Below, one piece after another: positions 47,488-58,235 of a DNA stretch of 64,000 nucleotides. Position 1 is the first letter of the stretch. The number at the start of each line of letters is the position of its first letter. This DNA comes from Marinobacter fonticola (lineage in GTDB: Bacteria > Pseudomonadota > Gammaproteobacteria > Pseudomonadales > Oleiphilaceae): contig NZ_CP043042.1 of NCBI RefSeq assembly GCF_008122265.1, positions 1-64,000 on the forward strand, read 5' to 3'. The position numbers and the translations under genes are program-made. Under the pieces are notes generated by a model. It had not been told where the DNA came from and searched no databases. It worked only from the letters and a program-made list of their open reading frames with translations.

Positions 47488-48573
47488 ATGACCACAGCAG
47501 CGGATAGCACGACCCATTATCGCCGTGTCATGGCGCGTCTGGCGCTGGCTGCCACGGTGCTAACGCTGGTGGTGGTCATGCTCGGCGCCTGGACCCGGCT
47601 GGTGCATGCCGGGCTGGGCTGCCCCGACTGGCCCGGCTGTTACGGTTTCCTCAGCGTGCCGCAAAGTGCCGAACACATTGCCATTGCCGAGGCGCGCTTC
47701 CCCGAGACGCCGGTGGACGTCAGCAAGGGCTGGCCGGAAATGATCCACCGTTACGCGGCCGGGACTCTGGGGTTGCTGGTGTTTTCGCTGGCGGGCTATG
47801 CCTTCCGTCACCGCCGCCAGGGCCTACCCTGGAAACACGCGCTGTTCGTCGCGGGTTTCGTGGTATTGCAGGCCGCTTTCGGCATGTGGACGGTGACGCT
47901 CAAACTCTGGCCCCAGGTTGTGGCCTTGCATCTGTTGGGCGGATTTACCACCCTGAGTCTGTTGTTCTTGCTAACCCTGCGCCTGCGCGGTCAGCGAGCC
48001 AAGACCGGTGCCGGGCTGGCCCACGCCCTGGCGCGGATGAAGCCCTGGGTTGTCGGCGCCCTACTGCTGGTGATCGTCCAGATCGCCCTGGGGGCCTGGA
48101 CGGCCGCCAACTACGCTGCGGTGGCCTGCACCGATCTGCCCACCTGCCAGGGCGAATGGTGGCCGCAGATGGATTTTCGGCATGGGTTCGACGTGACCCA
48201 GGCGATGGGCCCCAATTATCTGGGCGGCCAACTCACCAACGATGGCCGGGTGGCGATCCACGTGACGCACCGGATCGGTGCTCTGGTATTAACGGTTTAC
48301 CTCGGCCTGCTGCTGATCCGGCTCTGGCCGTCGGCACGGCAGGCGGCCTTGGACCGCTGGGTGACTTTGGCCGGGGGTGTCCTGTTGGCCCAGGTGGCCT
48401 TGGGTGTGGCGAACGTGCTGCTGCATATTCCGCTGTCCATCGCCGTGGCCCATAACGCACTTGGCGCCGGCCTGCTGCTGGCGCTGGTGAATCTGCTCTG
48501 GCGTTTGCAGCCGTTCCATGCGGTCCGGACAGCGCCTAAACCCGCAACCCTAGAACAGGAGGTGCCTGCATGA
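47488..48573 (+). CDS. ctaA: Haem A synthase (COX15/CtaA)
   Basis: CtaA oxidises the C8 methyl of haem O to give haem A for the oxidase. About 361 residues, eight membrane helices, with conserved histidines in MLGAWTRLVHAGLGCPDWPGCYG, WPEMIHRYAAGTLG, VALHLLGGFTTL and AIHVTHRIGALVL. The ATG at 47488 is 7 nt after GGGG; an adjacent ATG (47485) and a TTG (47482) are alternatives. The 3' end overlaps ctaB by 4 nt (ATGA). Confidence 0.95.
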   Translation: MTTAADSTTHYRRVMARLALAATVLTLVVVMLGAWTRLVHAGLGCPDWPGCYGFLSVPQSAEHIAIAEARFPETPVDVSKGWPEMIHRYAAGTLGLLVFSLAGYAFRHRRQGLPWKHALFVAGFVVLQAAFGMWTVTLKLWPQVVALHLLGGFTTLSLLFLLTLRLRGQRAKTGAGLAHALARMKPWVVGALLLVIVQIALGAWTAANYAAVACTDLPTCQGEWWPQMDFRHGFDVTQAMGPNYLGGQLTNDGRVAIHVTHRIGALVLTVYLGLLLIRLWPSARQAALDRWVTLAGGVLLAQVALGVANVLLHIPLSIAVAHNALGAGLLLALVNLLWRLQPFHAVRTAPKPATLEQEVPA

Positions 48574-49472
48574 GCCAGTCAACCAATGCAGCCGTTGCTC
48601 AGACCAAACCGGCCACCTGGCAGGACTTCCTGGAACTGACCAAGCCCCGTGTGGTCGCGCTGATGATGCTGACTACGGTCATCGGCATGTTATTGGCCCG
48701 GCCGGGCGTGCCCGACTGGACCGTGTTCGTGTTCGGTAATATGGGGATCGCCTTTCTGGCGGCCGCGGCTGCGGTGGTCAATCATGTGGTGGACTACAAG
48801 ATCGATACGGTGATGGCCCGTACCCGCAAACGGCCGGTGGCCACTGGCAGGGTAACCACCGTGGATGCGCTGATCTTCGCCCTGACCCTGGCGCTGGCGG
48901 GCATGCTGGTGCTGGTGTGGCAGGTCAACGCCCTGACCGCCTGGCTGACCCTGGCCTCGCTGGTCGGCTACGCCGGCGTTTATACCCTGTTCCTCAAACG
49001 CGCCACGCCGCAGAACATCGTCATCGGCGGCATTGCCGGTGCCATGCCGCCGCTGCTAGGCTGGACCGCGGTTACCGGTCAGGTCGACGGTCATGCCCTG
49101 CTGCTGGTGCTGATCATCTTCGCCTGGACGCCGCCCCACTTCTGGGCGCTGGCCATCCACCGCAAGGAGGAATACGCCAAGGCCGGTATCCCCATGCTGC
49201 CGGTCACTCATGGCAACCGCTACACCGAGTTGCATATTCTGCTCTACACGCTGATCCTGATCGCAGTCAGCATGTTGCCTTTCGTGACGGGCATGTCCGG
49301 AGGCATCTACCTGTTTGGCGCACTGGCGCTGGGGCTGCGATTCCTGCAATATGCCATTCGACTGTTGCGGGGCGACGACCGCCGGGTAGCGCTGGATACC
49401 TTCAAGTATTCCATCACCTATCTCATGGCGCTGTTCGTGGTCCTGCTGGTCGACCATTTTGTCTTCTTCTGA
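48570..49472 (+). CDS. ctaB: Haem O synthase (protoheme IX farnesyltransferase)
   Basis: CtaB (CyoE/Cox10) attaches a farnesyl group to protohaem to form haem O, the substrate of the haem A synthase encoded just upstream. The 300-residue membrane protein is a UbiA-type prenyltransferase: LTKPRVVALMMLTTVIGMLLA, the prenyl-diphosphate site NHVVDYKIDTVMARTRKRPVATG and the second aspartate-bearing loop WTPPHFWALAIHRKEEYAKAG. An AGGAGG site lies before the ATG, which is coupled to ctaA. Confidence 0.96.
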   Translation: MSQSTNAAVAQTKPATWQDFLELTKPRVVALMMLTTVIGMLLARPGVPDWTVFVFGNMGIAFLAAAAAVVNHVVDYKIDTVMARTRKRPVATGRVTTVDALIFALTLALAGMLVLVWQVNALTAWLTLASLVGYAGVYTLFLKRATPQNIVIGGIAGAMPPLLGWTAVTGQVDGHALLLVLIIFAWTPPHFWALAIHRKEEYAKAGIPMLPVTHGNRYTELHILLYTLILIAVSMLPFVTGMSGGIYLFGALALGLRFLQYAIRLLRGDDRRVALDTFKYSITYLMALFVVLLVDHFVFF

Positions 49473-49504
49473 CCTTGTAGCCTCTGACCAAGCCCCGTGA
49501 ACGC

Positions 49505-50191
49505 ATGAGCCAACGGAACGCCTACAAACGGATACGCCTGACCCTCACCGCCTTGCTCCTGCTGGTGGCGTTGGTGGTCGGTATCGTGGTCTCGCGCCAG
49601 GTGTTCCTGGTGCCCGATGCCGCAGACGCCCCGCCGCCGCCCGAACTGAGCGCGATCAATACCTACGTTTACGACGAGGGGCGCCCGCTGGTGGATTACA
49701 CGCTCACCAACGAGCAGGGCGAGACCGTAACCAACGAGGCCCTGAAGGGGCGCTGGACCTTTGCTTTCATCGGCTACACCTATTGCCCCGACGTGTGCCC
49801 CGCGACCCTGGCCATGCTGCGCCAGACCGGTAAGGCTATCCCCGCCGATCTGCCGGAGCCGAGCTATCTGCTGATCTCCGCCGATCCGGAGCGGGACACG
49901 CCGCAGCGCATGGAAGAGTATCTCGATTTCTTCGGCGAGGATTTTCATGGCCTCACCGGCGATCTGGAGACCTTGCGCGAGCTGGCCAAGAGCATGAACG
50001 CCGTTTTCGCCCACCGCGAAGACGGGCAGGGCAACACGCTGGTGGATCATAGCGCTCACCTGGCGCTCCTTAATCCCGAGGGGGAAATGATTGCCGTCAT
50101 CCAACCGCCGCTCAAGCCGGACAACGTAGCTAAGGCCTTCGGCAAGATCTACCAATGGGCCAAGGCCAAGCGGGACCTGGACGCCTCTTGA
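49505..50191 (+). CDS. SCO1/SenC family copper chaperone
   Basis: Sco proteins load copper into CuA of subunit II. The 228-residue protein has one N-terminal membrane anchor (about 11-32) and a thioredoxin-like domain with the copper motif IGYTYCPDVCPATLAML (CxxxC) and the third ligand His in LVDHSAHLALL. ISADPERDTPQRMEEYLDFF is another family landmark. It is the last gene of the haem/copper assembly run that starts at surf1. Confidence 0.95.
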   Translation: MSQRNAYKRIRLTLTALLLLVALVVGIVVSRQVFLVPDAADAPPPPELSAINTYVYDEGRPLVDYTLTNEQGETVTNEALKGRWTFAFIGYTYCPDVCPATLAMLRQTGKAIPADLPEPSYLLISADPERDTPQRMEEYLDFFGEDFHGLTGDLETLRELAKSMNAVFAHREDGQGNTLVDHSAHLALLNPEGEMIAVIQPPLKPDNVAKAFGKIYQWAKAKRDLDAS

Positions 50192-50272
50192 TTTTCACGT
50201 TCTTTTAGCCCCTTTTCAGGGCAGTGCCTCTTCTCTAAACTCAGCCTCCTTTGTTGCTGTTCAGGTAAGCCC

Positions 50273-51493
50273 ATGGCTCCGTCATCCCTCCAATCCGGTG
50301 TTCCCAATCGCGACGTGCTGATGGCGATAACCGCGGGCGCCGTCATCCTGCTGGTGGTGCACACGCTGGGCCGTTTCTATTACACGCCACTGCTGCCTTA
50401 TCTGGTGGACGATGGCCTGCTCGATCCACAGCAGGCGGCGTCTCTGGCGACCTGGAACTACCTCGGTTATCTGATGGGTGCGATGCTGGCAATCCGCTGG
50501 CACCGTATCGACCACATCCGCTTCCTGCTGCCCTTGTCGCTGGCGGTGCACGTGCTGACCACGCTGCTGCAAACGCAGGTAGAGCAGGTTGCGGTGCTGG
50601 ATGCGGTGCGCTGGCTCAATGGCGTCGCCAACGGGGTGGTCTTCGTGCAGGCTCCGGCGCTGATTCTGGAATGGTTGGTGCTGCGTAACCGCGCCTCGAT
50701 GAGTGGCCTAGTCTATCTGGGTGTGGGCATCGGGTTGCTGGTTTCGAGCGGTCTGGTCACGTTTTCCGCCGACTGGCTGGCCGGACCGGATCGCTGGTGG
50801 CCCGCGTTGATCCTGTCGGTTCCGCTATGCTGGTGGGGCTGGCGGCGTCTGAGCCAGCTGGATGTGCCGGTCCGGGGTGAGAAGGACGGCAATAGCGCAA
50901 TCGCCGAGGGTAAGTCGCCGCTATTCGATCGCGCCAGCATCCCGCTGTTCCTGGCCTATACCGGCGCCGGGCTTGGCTATATCTTACCGATGACGTTCCT
51001 GCCGCTGCTGGCAAAGATGCAGTTGACCGAAGGCGCCTGGCTGATCGACGGTTCCTGGTTGATCGTTGCGTTGGCAACCATTCCGTCGGCTTATATCTGG
51101 AACCACCTGGGGGCGCGAATCGGCGACCTGCCGGCCATTCGCATCAACTTCGTCATTCAACTGCTCGGAGTACTGGCAGCGGTGATCTGGCCTGGGGCTG
51201 TGGGTATTGTACTCTGCGGCATGCTCGTGGGCGGCACCTTCCTCGGCACCGTGCTACTGACCCAGCGTATCGCCCGGGCGCTGCATCCGCACCAGGGACC
51301 GCGACTGTCCGCCGCAATGGTGGCGCTGTACGCCTTCTCGCAAATGGCTGGTCCCTGGCTGGTCAAGCAATGGCTGGCTTTCGGCGGCACCCTGGAAAGC
51401 GCCTTCTGGATTGGCGTGGGTGCGCTGATCTGGGGGCTGGTGTTTGCCTGCCTGGTACCGCAGCCGGAGGCCTGGCACCGTCGTCAGGACTGA
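50273..51493 (+). CDS. MFS transporter, YbfB/YjiJ family
   Basis: A 406-residue membrane protein with twelve helices. The early segment HTLGRFYYTPLLPYLVDDGLL and ATWNYLGYLMGAMLA resembles YbfB/YjiJ-type major facilitator transporters. Substrate unknown. It is not part of the cox operon by function and is probably an independent gene. Its last 10 nt overlap the convergent acrR-like gene. Confidence 0.88.
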   Translation: MAPSSLQSGVPNRDVLMAITAGAVILLVVHTLGRFYYTPLLPYLVDDGLLDPQQAASLATWNYLGYLMGAMLAIRWHRIDHIRFLLPLSLAVHVLTTLLQTQVEQVAVLDAVRWLNGVANGVVFVQAPALILEWLVLRNRASMSGLVYLGVGIGLLVSSGLVTFSADWLAGPDRWWPALILSVPLCWWGWRRLSQLDVPVRGEKDGNSAIAEGKSPLFDRASIPLFLAYTGAGLGYILPMTFLPLLAKMQLTEGAWLIDGSWLIVALATIPSAYIWNHLGARIGDLPAIRINFVIQLLGVLAAVIWPGAVGIVLCGMLVGGTFLGTVLLTQRIARALHPHQGPRLSAAMVALYAFSQMAGPWLVKQWLAFGGTLESAFWIGVGALIWGLVFACLVPQPEAWHRRQD

Positions 51494-52125
51494 TCCTCAC
51501 CCTTTCCGAAACAGTGCTGCAATGAGTAAAAATAGGCATCGATGACACGCTGGGCTTCGGGCTCGAAGTCGAAGGTATCTGGCAGCAGGAGCCAGAGGTA
51601 GATCAGCCCGGTCAACTGCACGTGAAGCTGGATGATGGCCTGTTCAATATCGAGATTCGCTGGCACCTGGGCTCGCCGCTGGGCATTTTTGAGCGCGGCG
51701 CGAATGCGTACCGAGCCATCGAGGAAGTTCTCCCGGTGGCGGGTGCCCAGAGGTTCATTGTCCTCCGTCAGTTCACATTTGAGGAAGACGACTTCATAAG
51801 CTCGCCTACGCCGGGGGTCGCGGGCAATTTCCCGGGTGAGGTAAAGCAGGAGTTCGCGAAAGCGCCCAAGAGGATCGGGCTCGTCCGGGTGCTCGATAGC
51901 CTCGTGCAGCATTTCCAAAGGCGTCTTCAGGCGCTGGATAATAGCCTCGAATACATCGTGCTTGTTCTTGAAGTGCCAGTAGATCGCGCCCCGTGTTACG
52001 CCCGCCTCCGCCGCAATGTCGTTCAGCGACGTCTTTGATACGCCTTTTCTGTGGAACACCGTCTCGGCAGCCTCGATCAGCTGCTCCCGGGTCTTCTGGG
52101 CGTCTTCTTTAGTGCGGCGGGCCAT
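51484..52125 (-). CDS. acrR: TetR/AcrR-type repressor of the adjacent RND efflux operon
   Basis: A 213-residue TetR-family repressor. The N-terminal helix-turn-helix (about 10-57) reads TREQLIEAAETVFHRKGVSKTSLNDIAAEAGVTRGAIYWHFKNK, typical of AcrR/TtgR regulators, and the C-terminal domain binds ligands. The ATG at 52125 has a strong GAGGAG site. It is divergent from the acrAB-type genes, and the intervening 24-bp palindrome is almost identical to the E. coli AcrR operator. It is therefore predicted to repress both itself and the pump until a toxic compound binds. Confidence 0.92.
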   Translation of the reverse strand: MARRTKEDAQKTREQLIEAAETVFHRKGVSKTSLNDIAAEAGVTRGAIYWHFKNKHDVFEAIIQRLKTPLEMLHEAIEHPDEPDPLGRFRELLLYLTREIARDPRRRRAYEVVFLKCELTEDNEPLGTRHRENFLDGSVRIRAALKNAQRRAQVPANLDIEQAIIQLHVQLTGLIYLWLLLPDTFDFEPEAQRVIDAYFYSLQHCFGKGEDQS

Positions 52126-52169
52126 GGGGGCTCCTCTGTAAAGATCGTGCAAGCGCAGTACTTGCCACT

Positions 52170-52195
52170 ATACATACATTCGTGGATGTATGTAT
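52170..52195. promoter_or_regulatory. AcrR operator between acrR and acrA
   Basis: A perfect inverted repeat with 10-bp arms ATACATACAT (52170-52179) and ATGTATGTAT (52186-52195) around the 6-nt centre TCGTGG. The inner 24 bp differ from the known E. coli AcrR-binding palindrome only at two central positions. Putative -10 hexamers flank it on both sides (TATAGT on the minus strand at 52172-52167, TATGAT on the plus strand at 52193-52198), so repressor binding would block both divergent promoters. Confidence 0.85.
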
Positions 52196-52286
52196 GATCG
52201 TGTTTACCGTAATGTGCTGTTATTCATGCGCGTCGAGGGGCTGCCAGACCCCGCGGCGCGTTTTTGACTCGACCGAGGTTTTATCC

Positions 52287-53513
52287 ATGCGCCATTCTAC
52301 GCAATCCCTGCTTTTGTTGTTGATTGCATCCGTTCTGCTGACGGCCTGCGGGCCGCAACAGGAGCCGGCCCAGGCGGCCGGTCAGCAGCCGAAGCCGCAG
52401 GCCGGCTTTATCCACGTCCAGGAAAAGCCGTTCACGTTGGTGAACGAGCTGCCCGGGCGCACCACGCCCTTCCAGGTTGCCGAAGTGCGTCCTCAGGTGA
52501 CCGGCATCATCGAGAAACGTCTGTTTGAGGAAGGGGAGACCGTGGAAGCCGGCCAAGCCCTGTATCAGATCGACGACAAGCTTTATCAAGCCTCTCTGGC
52601 GAGCGCCAAGGCGGATCTGGCCAATGCCAAGGCGAGTCGCGAATCGGCGCAACTTACCGCCAATCGTTATGAAAAGCTGATCAAGACCGGCGCGGTGAGC
52701 CAGCAGGAGCTGGACGAAGCCCGCGCCACACGGAATGCGGGCCAGGCGCAGGTCGCCGCTGCCGAGGCAGCGGTCGATACCGCCCGTATCAATCTGGAAT
52801 ACACCACGATCGAAGCGCCGATCAGCGGTCGCATCGGTCGTTCGTCCATCACTGCCGGCGCTCTGGTGACCGCGAACCAGACCAGCTCTTTGGTCACGAT
52901 CCGCCAACTGGATCCGATCTACGTCGACCTCACCCAGTCCTACGATGAACTCCAGACGCTGCGCGCGGCTATGGCCAGTGGCAAGCTGGAAACCGTGGGC
53001 GAGGACAAGGCGTCGGTGAAGCTGGCCCAGCAAAACGGCAACGTATACCCGCACAAGGGGGCATTGCAGTTCTCCGAGTACGCCGTGGATGAAGCCACCG
53101 GCTCCGTTACCCTGCGCGCCCTGTTCCCCAATCCGGATGGCGCCCTGCTACCGGGCATGTTCGTCCGTGCCCGCTTACCGCAAGCCGCACGCGAGAACGC
53201 GATTCTGGTGCCGCAGAAAGGCATCTCCCGCGAGCCCAACGGGCAGGCGACAGCGCTGGTTATCGGCGACAACGACACCGTCGAAAAGCGCAACGTGAGC
53301 ACTGAAAAAGCTGTTGGCAGTCAGTGGCTGATCAGCGATGGCCTTCAGGCCGGCGACCGCCTGATCGTCGACGGGTTGCAGAAAATCCGCGTGGGCGTCC
53401 CGGTGGCGCCGGTAGATGTTACCGGCGACCAGAGCACCGCGACGTCCCAAAACGCAGAAGTCCCCGCTGCCGACGCCCCGAACGCCAACGCCGCTAACCC
53501 AGAGCAGGGCTGA
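52287..53513 (+). CDS. acrA: RND efflux periplasmic adaptor (AcrA/MexA family)
   Basis: Membrane-fusion protein linking the RND pump to the outer-membrane channel. The 408-residue precursor has a lipoprotein signal peptide ([15 protein letters not shown]). The lipoyl halves ([38 protein letters not shown]) flank a coiled-coil hairpin (about 95-165), followed by the beta-barrel region ([18 protein letters not shown]). The C-terminal tail is alanine/asparagine-rich. The ATG at 52287 with GAGG upstream is preferred; earlier in-frame starts would fall in the operator. The gene order acrA-acrB-outer-membrane factor follows. Confidence 0.94.
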   Translation: MRHSTQSLLLLLIASVLLTACGPQQEPAQAAGQQPKPQAGFIHVQEKPFTLVNELPGRTTPFQVAEVRPQVTGIIEKRLFEEGETVEAGQALYQIDDKLYQASLASAKADLANAKASRESAQLTANRYEKLIKTGAVSQQELDEARATRNAGQAQVAAAEAAVDTARINLEYTTIEAPISGRIGRSSITAGALVTANQTSSLVTIRQLDPIYVDLTQSYDELQTLRAAMASGKLETVGEDKASVKLAQQNGNVYPHKGALQFSEYAVDEATGSVTLRALFPNPDGALLPGMFVRARLPQAARENAILVPQKGISREPNGQATALVIGDNDTVEKRNVSTEKAVGSQWLISDGLQAGDRLIVDGLQKIRVGVPVAPVDVTGDQSTATSQNAEVPAADAPNANAANPEQG

Positions 53514-53517
53514 TTTC

Positions 53518-56500
53518 ATGGCACGTTTCTTTATCGATCGACCTATTTTTGCCTGGGTTATCGCCATCGTCATGATGATGGCCGGTAGTCTGGCGATCTA
53601 CAGTCTGCCCGTTGAGCAATATCCCACCGTGGCACCGCCGGAAGTCAGTATTTCGGCGACCTATCCCGGCGCATCTTCCGAAGCGGTGGAAGATTCGGTC
53701 ACCCAGGTGATCGAGCAGGAAATGAACGGCATCGACAACCTGTTGTACATGTCCTCCACCAGTGACTCGTCCGGCAACGTGCAAATCAGCCTGACGTTCG
53801 CTGCCGGGACCGATCCCGACATCGCTCAGGTCCAGGTACAGAACAAGCTTCAGCTTGCGACACCGCGCTTGCCCCAAGTGGTCCAGCAGCAAGGCGTACA
53901 AGTGACCAAGTCGTCCGATACCTTCCTGATGGTCGTTGCCTTCACCTCCAGCGACGGCAGCATGAGCCGGGCCGATATTGCCGATTACGTGGGCGCCAAT
54001 ATCCAGGACCCGATTGCCCGCACCCAGGGCGTGGGCCAAACCCAGCTGTTCGGCTCCCAGTACGCGATGCGGGTGTGGCTCGATCCGAACAAGCTTAATG
54101 AGTACAACCTGACGCCGGCGGACGTGACCGCCGCCATCGGGGTGCAGAACAACCAAGTGGCTGGCGGCCAGCTCGGGGGCACCCCGTCGGTGGACGAGCA
54201 GCAGATGAATGCATCCATCGTGGTGCAGACCTTGCTGGAAACACCGGAAGCGTTCGGCCAGATTCTGCTCAAGGTGACGTCCGAGGGGGCCAAGGTGCGT
54301 CTGAGCGATGTGGCGCGCGTCGAGCTGGGCTCAGAGAACTACGCCACCCAGGGACGCTTTAATGGCAAGGCGGCGGCGGGCCTGGGTATTAACCTCGCCT
54401 CCGGCGCCAACGCGCTGGATACGGCCGACCGCGTACGCGCACGCATCGACGAGCTGAGCGCCTATTTCCCGGACAGCCTGGACGTCGCCTATCCGTACGA
54501 CACCACGCCGTTCGTGGAAATTTCCATCATGGAGGTGGTGAAAACCCTGTTTGAAGGCATCGCCCTGGTCTTCCTGGTGATGTACCTGTTTCTGCAGAAC
54601 TTCCGCGCTACGCTGATCCCGACAATCGCGGTGCCGGTAGTCTTGCTGGGTACGTTCGGCGTATTGTTCGCCTTTGGCTTCACGGTCAATACCCTGACCA
54701 TGTTCGGTATGGTGCTGGCCATCGGCCTGCTGGTGGACGATGCCATTGTGGTGGTGGAAAACGTCGAACGGGTGATGGCCGAGGAAGGGCTCGGGCCGGT
54801 GGAAGCCACGCGCAAGTCCATGGGTCAGATCACCGGCGCGCTGGTGGGTATCGCCCTGGTGCTGTCTGCGGTTTTCATTCCCATGGCCTTTTTCCCCGGC
54901 TCCACGGGCGCCATCTATCGCCAGTTTTCGATCACCATCGTTTCCGCCATGACCCTGTCGGTGCTGGTGGCGCTGATCCTGACGCCAGCCCTGTGTGCCA
55001 CCATGCTCAAGCCCCACAAGGGAGATCATCAGACCAAGGGCGGCTTCTTCGGCTGGTTTAACCGCAGCTTCGAAAAGGCGACCGGCCGCTATGAGAGCCG
55101 GATCGACAAAATTATCGGCCGTTGGGGGCGCTACGTCCTCATTTACGTCGTGATTGTCGGTGTGCTGGCGTTCAGCTTTATGCGCCTGCCGTCTGCGTTC
55201 CTGCCTGAAGAAGACCAGGGCATCCTGCTGGCTCAGGTTCAGCTTCCGGTTGGTTCGACCCAGGAGCAAACCATCGACGTCCTCCAGAAGATGGAGCATC
55301 ACTTCCTGGAGAACGAGTCCGAGGCGGTGGAATCGATCTTTACCGTGGCCGGCTTCAGCTTTGCCGGCCGTGGCCAGAACTCCGGTCTCGCCTTTGTGCG
55401 CCTCAAGGATTGGAGTGAACGGGACCTGGAAAAGAATGGTGTAGGCGCCATTATCGGTCGCGCCATGGGGGCATTCTCCCAGGTGCGCGAAGCCGTGATC
55501 TTCGCCCTCAATCCGCCAGCCATTCCGGCTCTGGGCACATCCAGCGGTTTCAACTTCCAGCTGCAGGATCGTGGGGGTCAAGGACATGACGCTCTGGTGG
55601 AGGCCACCAACACGTTGCTGGGCCAGGCCAACCAGAACCCCGCGCTGAGCCAAGTGCGTTTCAGCGGCCTGCCGGATGCACCGCAATACCGGCTGGACGT
55701 GGATCGTCAGAAGGCCAAGGCGATGGGCGTGTCTCTGACGGACATCAACACCACCTTATCCGTGGCCTGGGGGTCCAGTTACGTCAATGACTTTGCCGAT
55801 CGCGGCCGCATCAAGCGGGTCTATGTTCAGGCGGATGCGCCCTACCGGATGCTACCCAACGATATCGACAACTGGTATGTGCGCAATGGCGATGGCGAGA
55901 TGGTGCCGTTCTCCAGCTTTTCCAGCGGCGAGTGGACGTACGGTCCGCAGCAGTTGCAGCGCTACAATGGTGTGTCGTCAGCGAATATCCAGGGTAGCGC
56001 GGCGGCCGGCTTCAGTACGGGTGACGCCATGGCGGCCATGGAACAGCTGGCGGCCGACCTGCCCGGTGGCTTTGGCTTCGAGTGGACCGGCCTCTCCTAT
56101 CAGGAGAAGCAGGCGGGTAATCAGGCGCCGGCGCTCTATGCCCTGTCCCTGATCGTGGTGTTCCTGTGTCTGGCGGCGTTGTATGAGAGCTGGTCGATTC
56201 CATTTGCGGTCATGCTGGTAGTGCCCCTGGGGATTATCGGGGCCGTGCTGGCCGCCAATTTCCGTGGCCTGTCCAACGACGTGTTTTTCCAGGTGGGACT
56301 GCTAACGACCATCGGCCTGTCCTCCAAGAACGCGATTCTGATTGCCGAATTCGCTCTGGAGTTGGAGAAGCAGGGGCGTGGTTTGCTCAAGGCGACCCTC
56401 GAAGCGACCCGCATGCGGCTACGTCCGATCCTGATGACGTCCCTGGCCTTCGGCTTGGGCGTCACCCCGCTGATGCTCAGCACCGGCGCAGGCTCCGGTG

Positions 56501-56685
56501 CCCGTAACGCGATCGGTACCGGTGTGTTTGGCGGTGTGGTTGCGGCTACGGTCCTGGCGATCTTCTTTATTCCGCTGTTCTACGTGCTGGTGCGCCGACT
56601 CTCCGGCGTGCCGTTGACCGGTAGCAAGGAAGACAAGGACCGCGACACCAACCGGGCCCTGGAGCAACAGGAGAATCCGTCATGA
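53518..56685 (+). CDS. acrB: RND efflux transporter (AcrB/MexB family, HAE1)
   Basis: Inner-membrane proton-driven multidrug pump. At 1055 residues it has the usual twelve helices and two large periplasmic loops. Family signatures: [23 protein letters not shown], the proton-relay aspartates in [35 protein letters not shown], and the C-terminal [21 protein letters not shown] and [13 protein letters not shown]. The ATG lies 4 nt after the acrA stop codon. The substrates cannot be inferred, but AcrB/MexB-type pumps are usually broad. Confidence 0.96.
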   Translation: MARFFIDRPIFAWVIAIVMMMAGSLAIYSLPVEQYPTVAPPEVSISATYPGASSEAVEDSVTQVIEQEMNGIDNLLYMSSTSDSSGNVQISLTFAAGTDPDIAQVQVQNKLQLATPRLPQVVQQQGVQVTKSSDTFLMVVAFTSSDGSMSRADIADYVGANIQDPIARTQGVGQTQLFGSQYAMRVWLDPNKLNEYNLTPADVTAAIGVQNNQVAGGQLGGTPSVDEQQMNASIVVQTLLETPEAFGQILLKVTSEGAKVRLSDVARVELGSENYATQGRFNGKAAAGLGINLASGANALDTADRVRARIDELSAYFPDSLDVAYPYDTTPFVEISIMEVVKTLFEGIALVFLVMYLFLQNFRATLIPTIAVPVVLLGTFGVLFAFGFTVNTLTMFGMVLAIGLLVDDAIVVVENVERVMAEEGLGPVEATRKSMGQITGALVGIALVLSAVFIPMAFFPGSTGAIYRQFSITIVSAMTLSVLVALILTPALCATMLKPHKGDHQTKGGFFGWFNRSFEKATGRYESRIDKIIGRWGRYVLIYVVIVGVLAFSFMRLPSAFLPEEDQGILLAQVQLPVGSTQEQTIDVLQKMEHHFLENESEAVESIFTVAGFSFAGRGQNSGLAFVRLKDWSERDLEKNGVGAIIGRAMGAFSQVREAVIFALNPPAIPALGTSSGFNFQLQDRGGQGHDALVEATNTLLGQANQNPALSQVRFSGLPDAPQYRLDVDRQKAKAMGVSLTDINTTLSVAWGSSYVNDFADRGRIKRVYVQADAPYRMLPNDIDNWYVRNGDGEMVPFSSFSSGEWTYGPQQLQRYNGVSSANIQGSAAAGFSTGDAMAAMEQLAADLPGGFGFEWTGLSYQEKQAGNQAPALYALSLIVVFLCLAALYESWSIPFAVMLVVPLGIIGAVLAANFRGLSNDVFFQVGLLTTIGLSSKNAILIAEFALELEKQGRGLLKATLEATRMRLRPILMTSLAFGLGVTPLMLSTGAGSGARNAIGTGVFGGVVAATVLAIFFIPLFYVLVRRLSGVPLTGSKEDKDRDTNRALEQQENPS

Positions 56686-58118
56686 AGTCGATTGTCCCCG
56701 CACTGGCAGCCGTAGTGCTCGGCGGATGCAGCATGATTCCCGACTACCAGGCACCGGAATCCCCGGTGCCTATCGAAGTCGGCAACTGGAACCAGAGCGC
56801 CGATCAGGTGGTGTTGCCGGGATGGGAATCCCTGTTCCCGGATCCCCAGTTGCGCGCGCTGATCCATACGGCGCTTGCCAATAACCGGGACTTGCGTCTG
56901 GCCATGCTCGACGTGGCCGAAGCCCGGGCCCAGTATGGGATTGAGAAATCTGCCCTGTTCCCGGAAATCGACGCCAATGCCGATGGTACCCGTCAAAGAC
57001 TACCTGGAGATCTGAGCAATACCGGCAGTAGTACGATCACCAGTCAGTACAGCGTTGGGTTGGGTGTGGCGTCCTACGAACTGGACCTGTTCGGTCGCGT
57101 GCGCAGCCTGGAACAGTCGGCCCTGCAAAGCTTCCTGGCTACCGAGGAAGCTCGCCGCAGCGCGCAGATTACCCTCGTGTCGGAAGTGGCCAACGCCTAC
57201 CTGACCCTGCTGGCGGATCAGCAGAAACTGCGCATCAGTGAAGACACCGTGGAATCTCAGCAGGAATCCGTGGATCTGGTCCGGCGCCGCCACGACGCCG
57301 GGCTTGGCTCCGAACTGGACGTGCGCCAGGCCCAGATCGCCCTGGAAACGGCCCGCGCCAACCGCGCCCGGTTCCGTCGCTTGGTGGTCGAGGACCGCAA
57401 TGCCCTATCGGTGCTGGTCAGCGGCCCGGTGCCGGAGATTCCCGAAGAGGACGTCATCGATCCGGCGGTTTCGTTGCTGGCCAGTGTGCCGAAGGGCCTG
57501 GATTCATCCGTGCTGCTTAAGCGCCCGGATATCCAGCAGGCGGAATACAGCCTCAAGGCGGCCAACGCCAACATCGGTGCCGCCCGAGCTGCCTTCTATC
57601 CCAGCATTACCCTGACGGGCTCAGCGGGCACCGCCAGTGCCGACCTGTCCGGTCTGTTCGAAAGTGGTTCAGGCAGCTGGTCCTTCTCGCCCAGTATCAA
57701 CCTGCCGATCTTTACCGCCGGCCGGCTGCAGTCCAATCTGGATGTGGCCGAGATCCGTAAGGAACAATCGGTCGTGCAATACGAGCAGGCGATCCAGACC
57801 GCCTTCCAGGAAGTATCCGATTCACTGGCGGCACGGGATTTCCTCAGCGAGCAGGAAGAGGCTCAGGCCGCTTTGGTCGAAGCGACCCAGCGTTCCCTCG
57901 ATCTGGCGGAAGCCCGTTACGAAGGTGGTGCCGACGACTACCTGGCCGTACTGGATGCCCGCCGCGAGTTGCTTAGCGCCCGCCAAAATCTGGTGGACGT
58001 GAAACTCGGCAAACTGACAAACCGGATCACGCTCTACCGTGCTCTAGGCGGTGGGGAACGTGCCAATCAACACACCGTGATAGGTATGTCCCCGAGAGCT
58101 GAGGTGCCCCAGCCTTAA
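56682..58118 (+). CDS. Outer-membrane efflux factor (OprM/NodT family lipoprotein)
   Basis: TolC-like outer-membrane channel of the adjacent pump. The 478-residue precursor has a lipoprotein signal ([17 protein letters not shown], lipobox LGGC) and two OEP repeats. Typical segments are [47 protein letters not shown], and [33 protein letters not shown]. The ATG overlaps the acrB stop by 4 nt (ATGA), completing a self-contained tripartite system on one transcript. Confidence 0.95.
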   Translation: MKSIVPALAAVVLGGCSMIPDYQAPESPVPIEVGNWNQSADQVVLPGWESLFPDPQLRALIHTALANNRDLRLAMLDVAEARAQYGIEKSALFPEIDANADGTRQRLPGDLSNTGSSTITSQYSVGLGVASYELDLFGRVRSLEQSALQSFLATEEARRSAQITLVSEVANAYLTLLADQQKLRISEDTVESQQESVDLVRRRHDAGLGSELDVRQAQIALETARANRARFRRLVVEDRNALSVLVSGPVPEIPEEDVIDPAVSLLASVPKGLDSSVLLKRPDIQQAEYSLKAANANIGAARAAFYPSITLTGSAGTASADLSGLFESGSGSWSFSPSINLPIFTAGRLQSNLDVAEIRKEQSVVQYEQAIQTAFQEVSDSLAARDFLSEQEEAQAALVEATQRSLDLAEARYEGGADDYLAVLDARRELLSARQNLVDVKLGKLTNRITLYRALGGGERANQHTVIGMSPRAEVPQP

Positions 58119-58135
58119 ATCCTCTCCTCACTCGC

Positions 58136-58198
58136 CTTCCAACCCCGTCCGTCTTCCAACCCCGCTCGCTTTCCAACCCATAGGAAGGCGGGCTTTTC
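58136..58198 (+). terminator. Probable terminator overlapping 17-bp tandem repeats after the efflux operon
   Basis: Two 17-bp direct copies beginning CTTCCAACCCCG (58136-58152, 58153-58169) plus a partial third lie after the operon. The end of the array (CCCGC plus CTTTCC) can pair with GGAAGGCGGG (58183-58192), followed by CTTTTCT. The hairpin is bulged, so the terminator call is moderate. Confidence 0.45.
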
Positions 58199-58235
58199 TG
58201 CTTGAGTTTTGCATCATTCCCGGCATGATCACCCC

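Noticed and set aside
54331..55686. Long open frame (451 codons) on the strand opposite acrB
   Set aside because: Its His/Gln/Gly/Arg-rich translation has no domain or ribosome site and simply mirrors acrB codon bias; acrB is certain.
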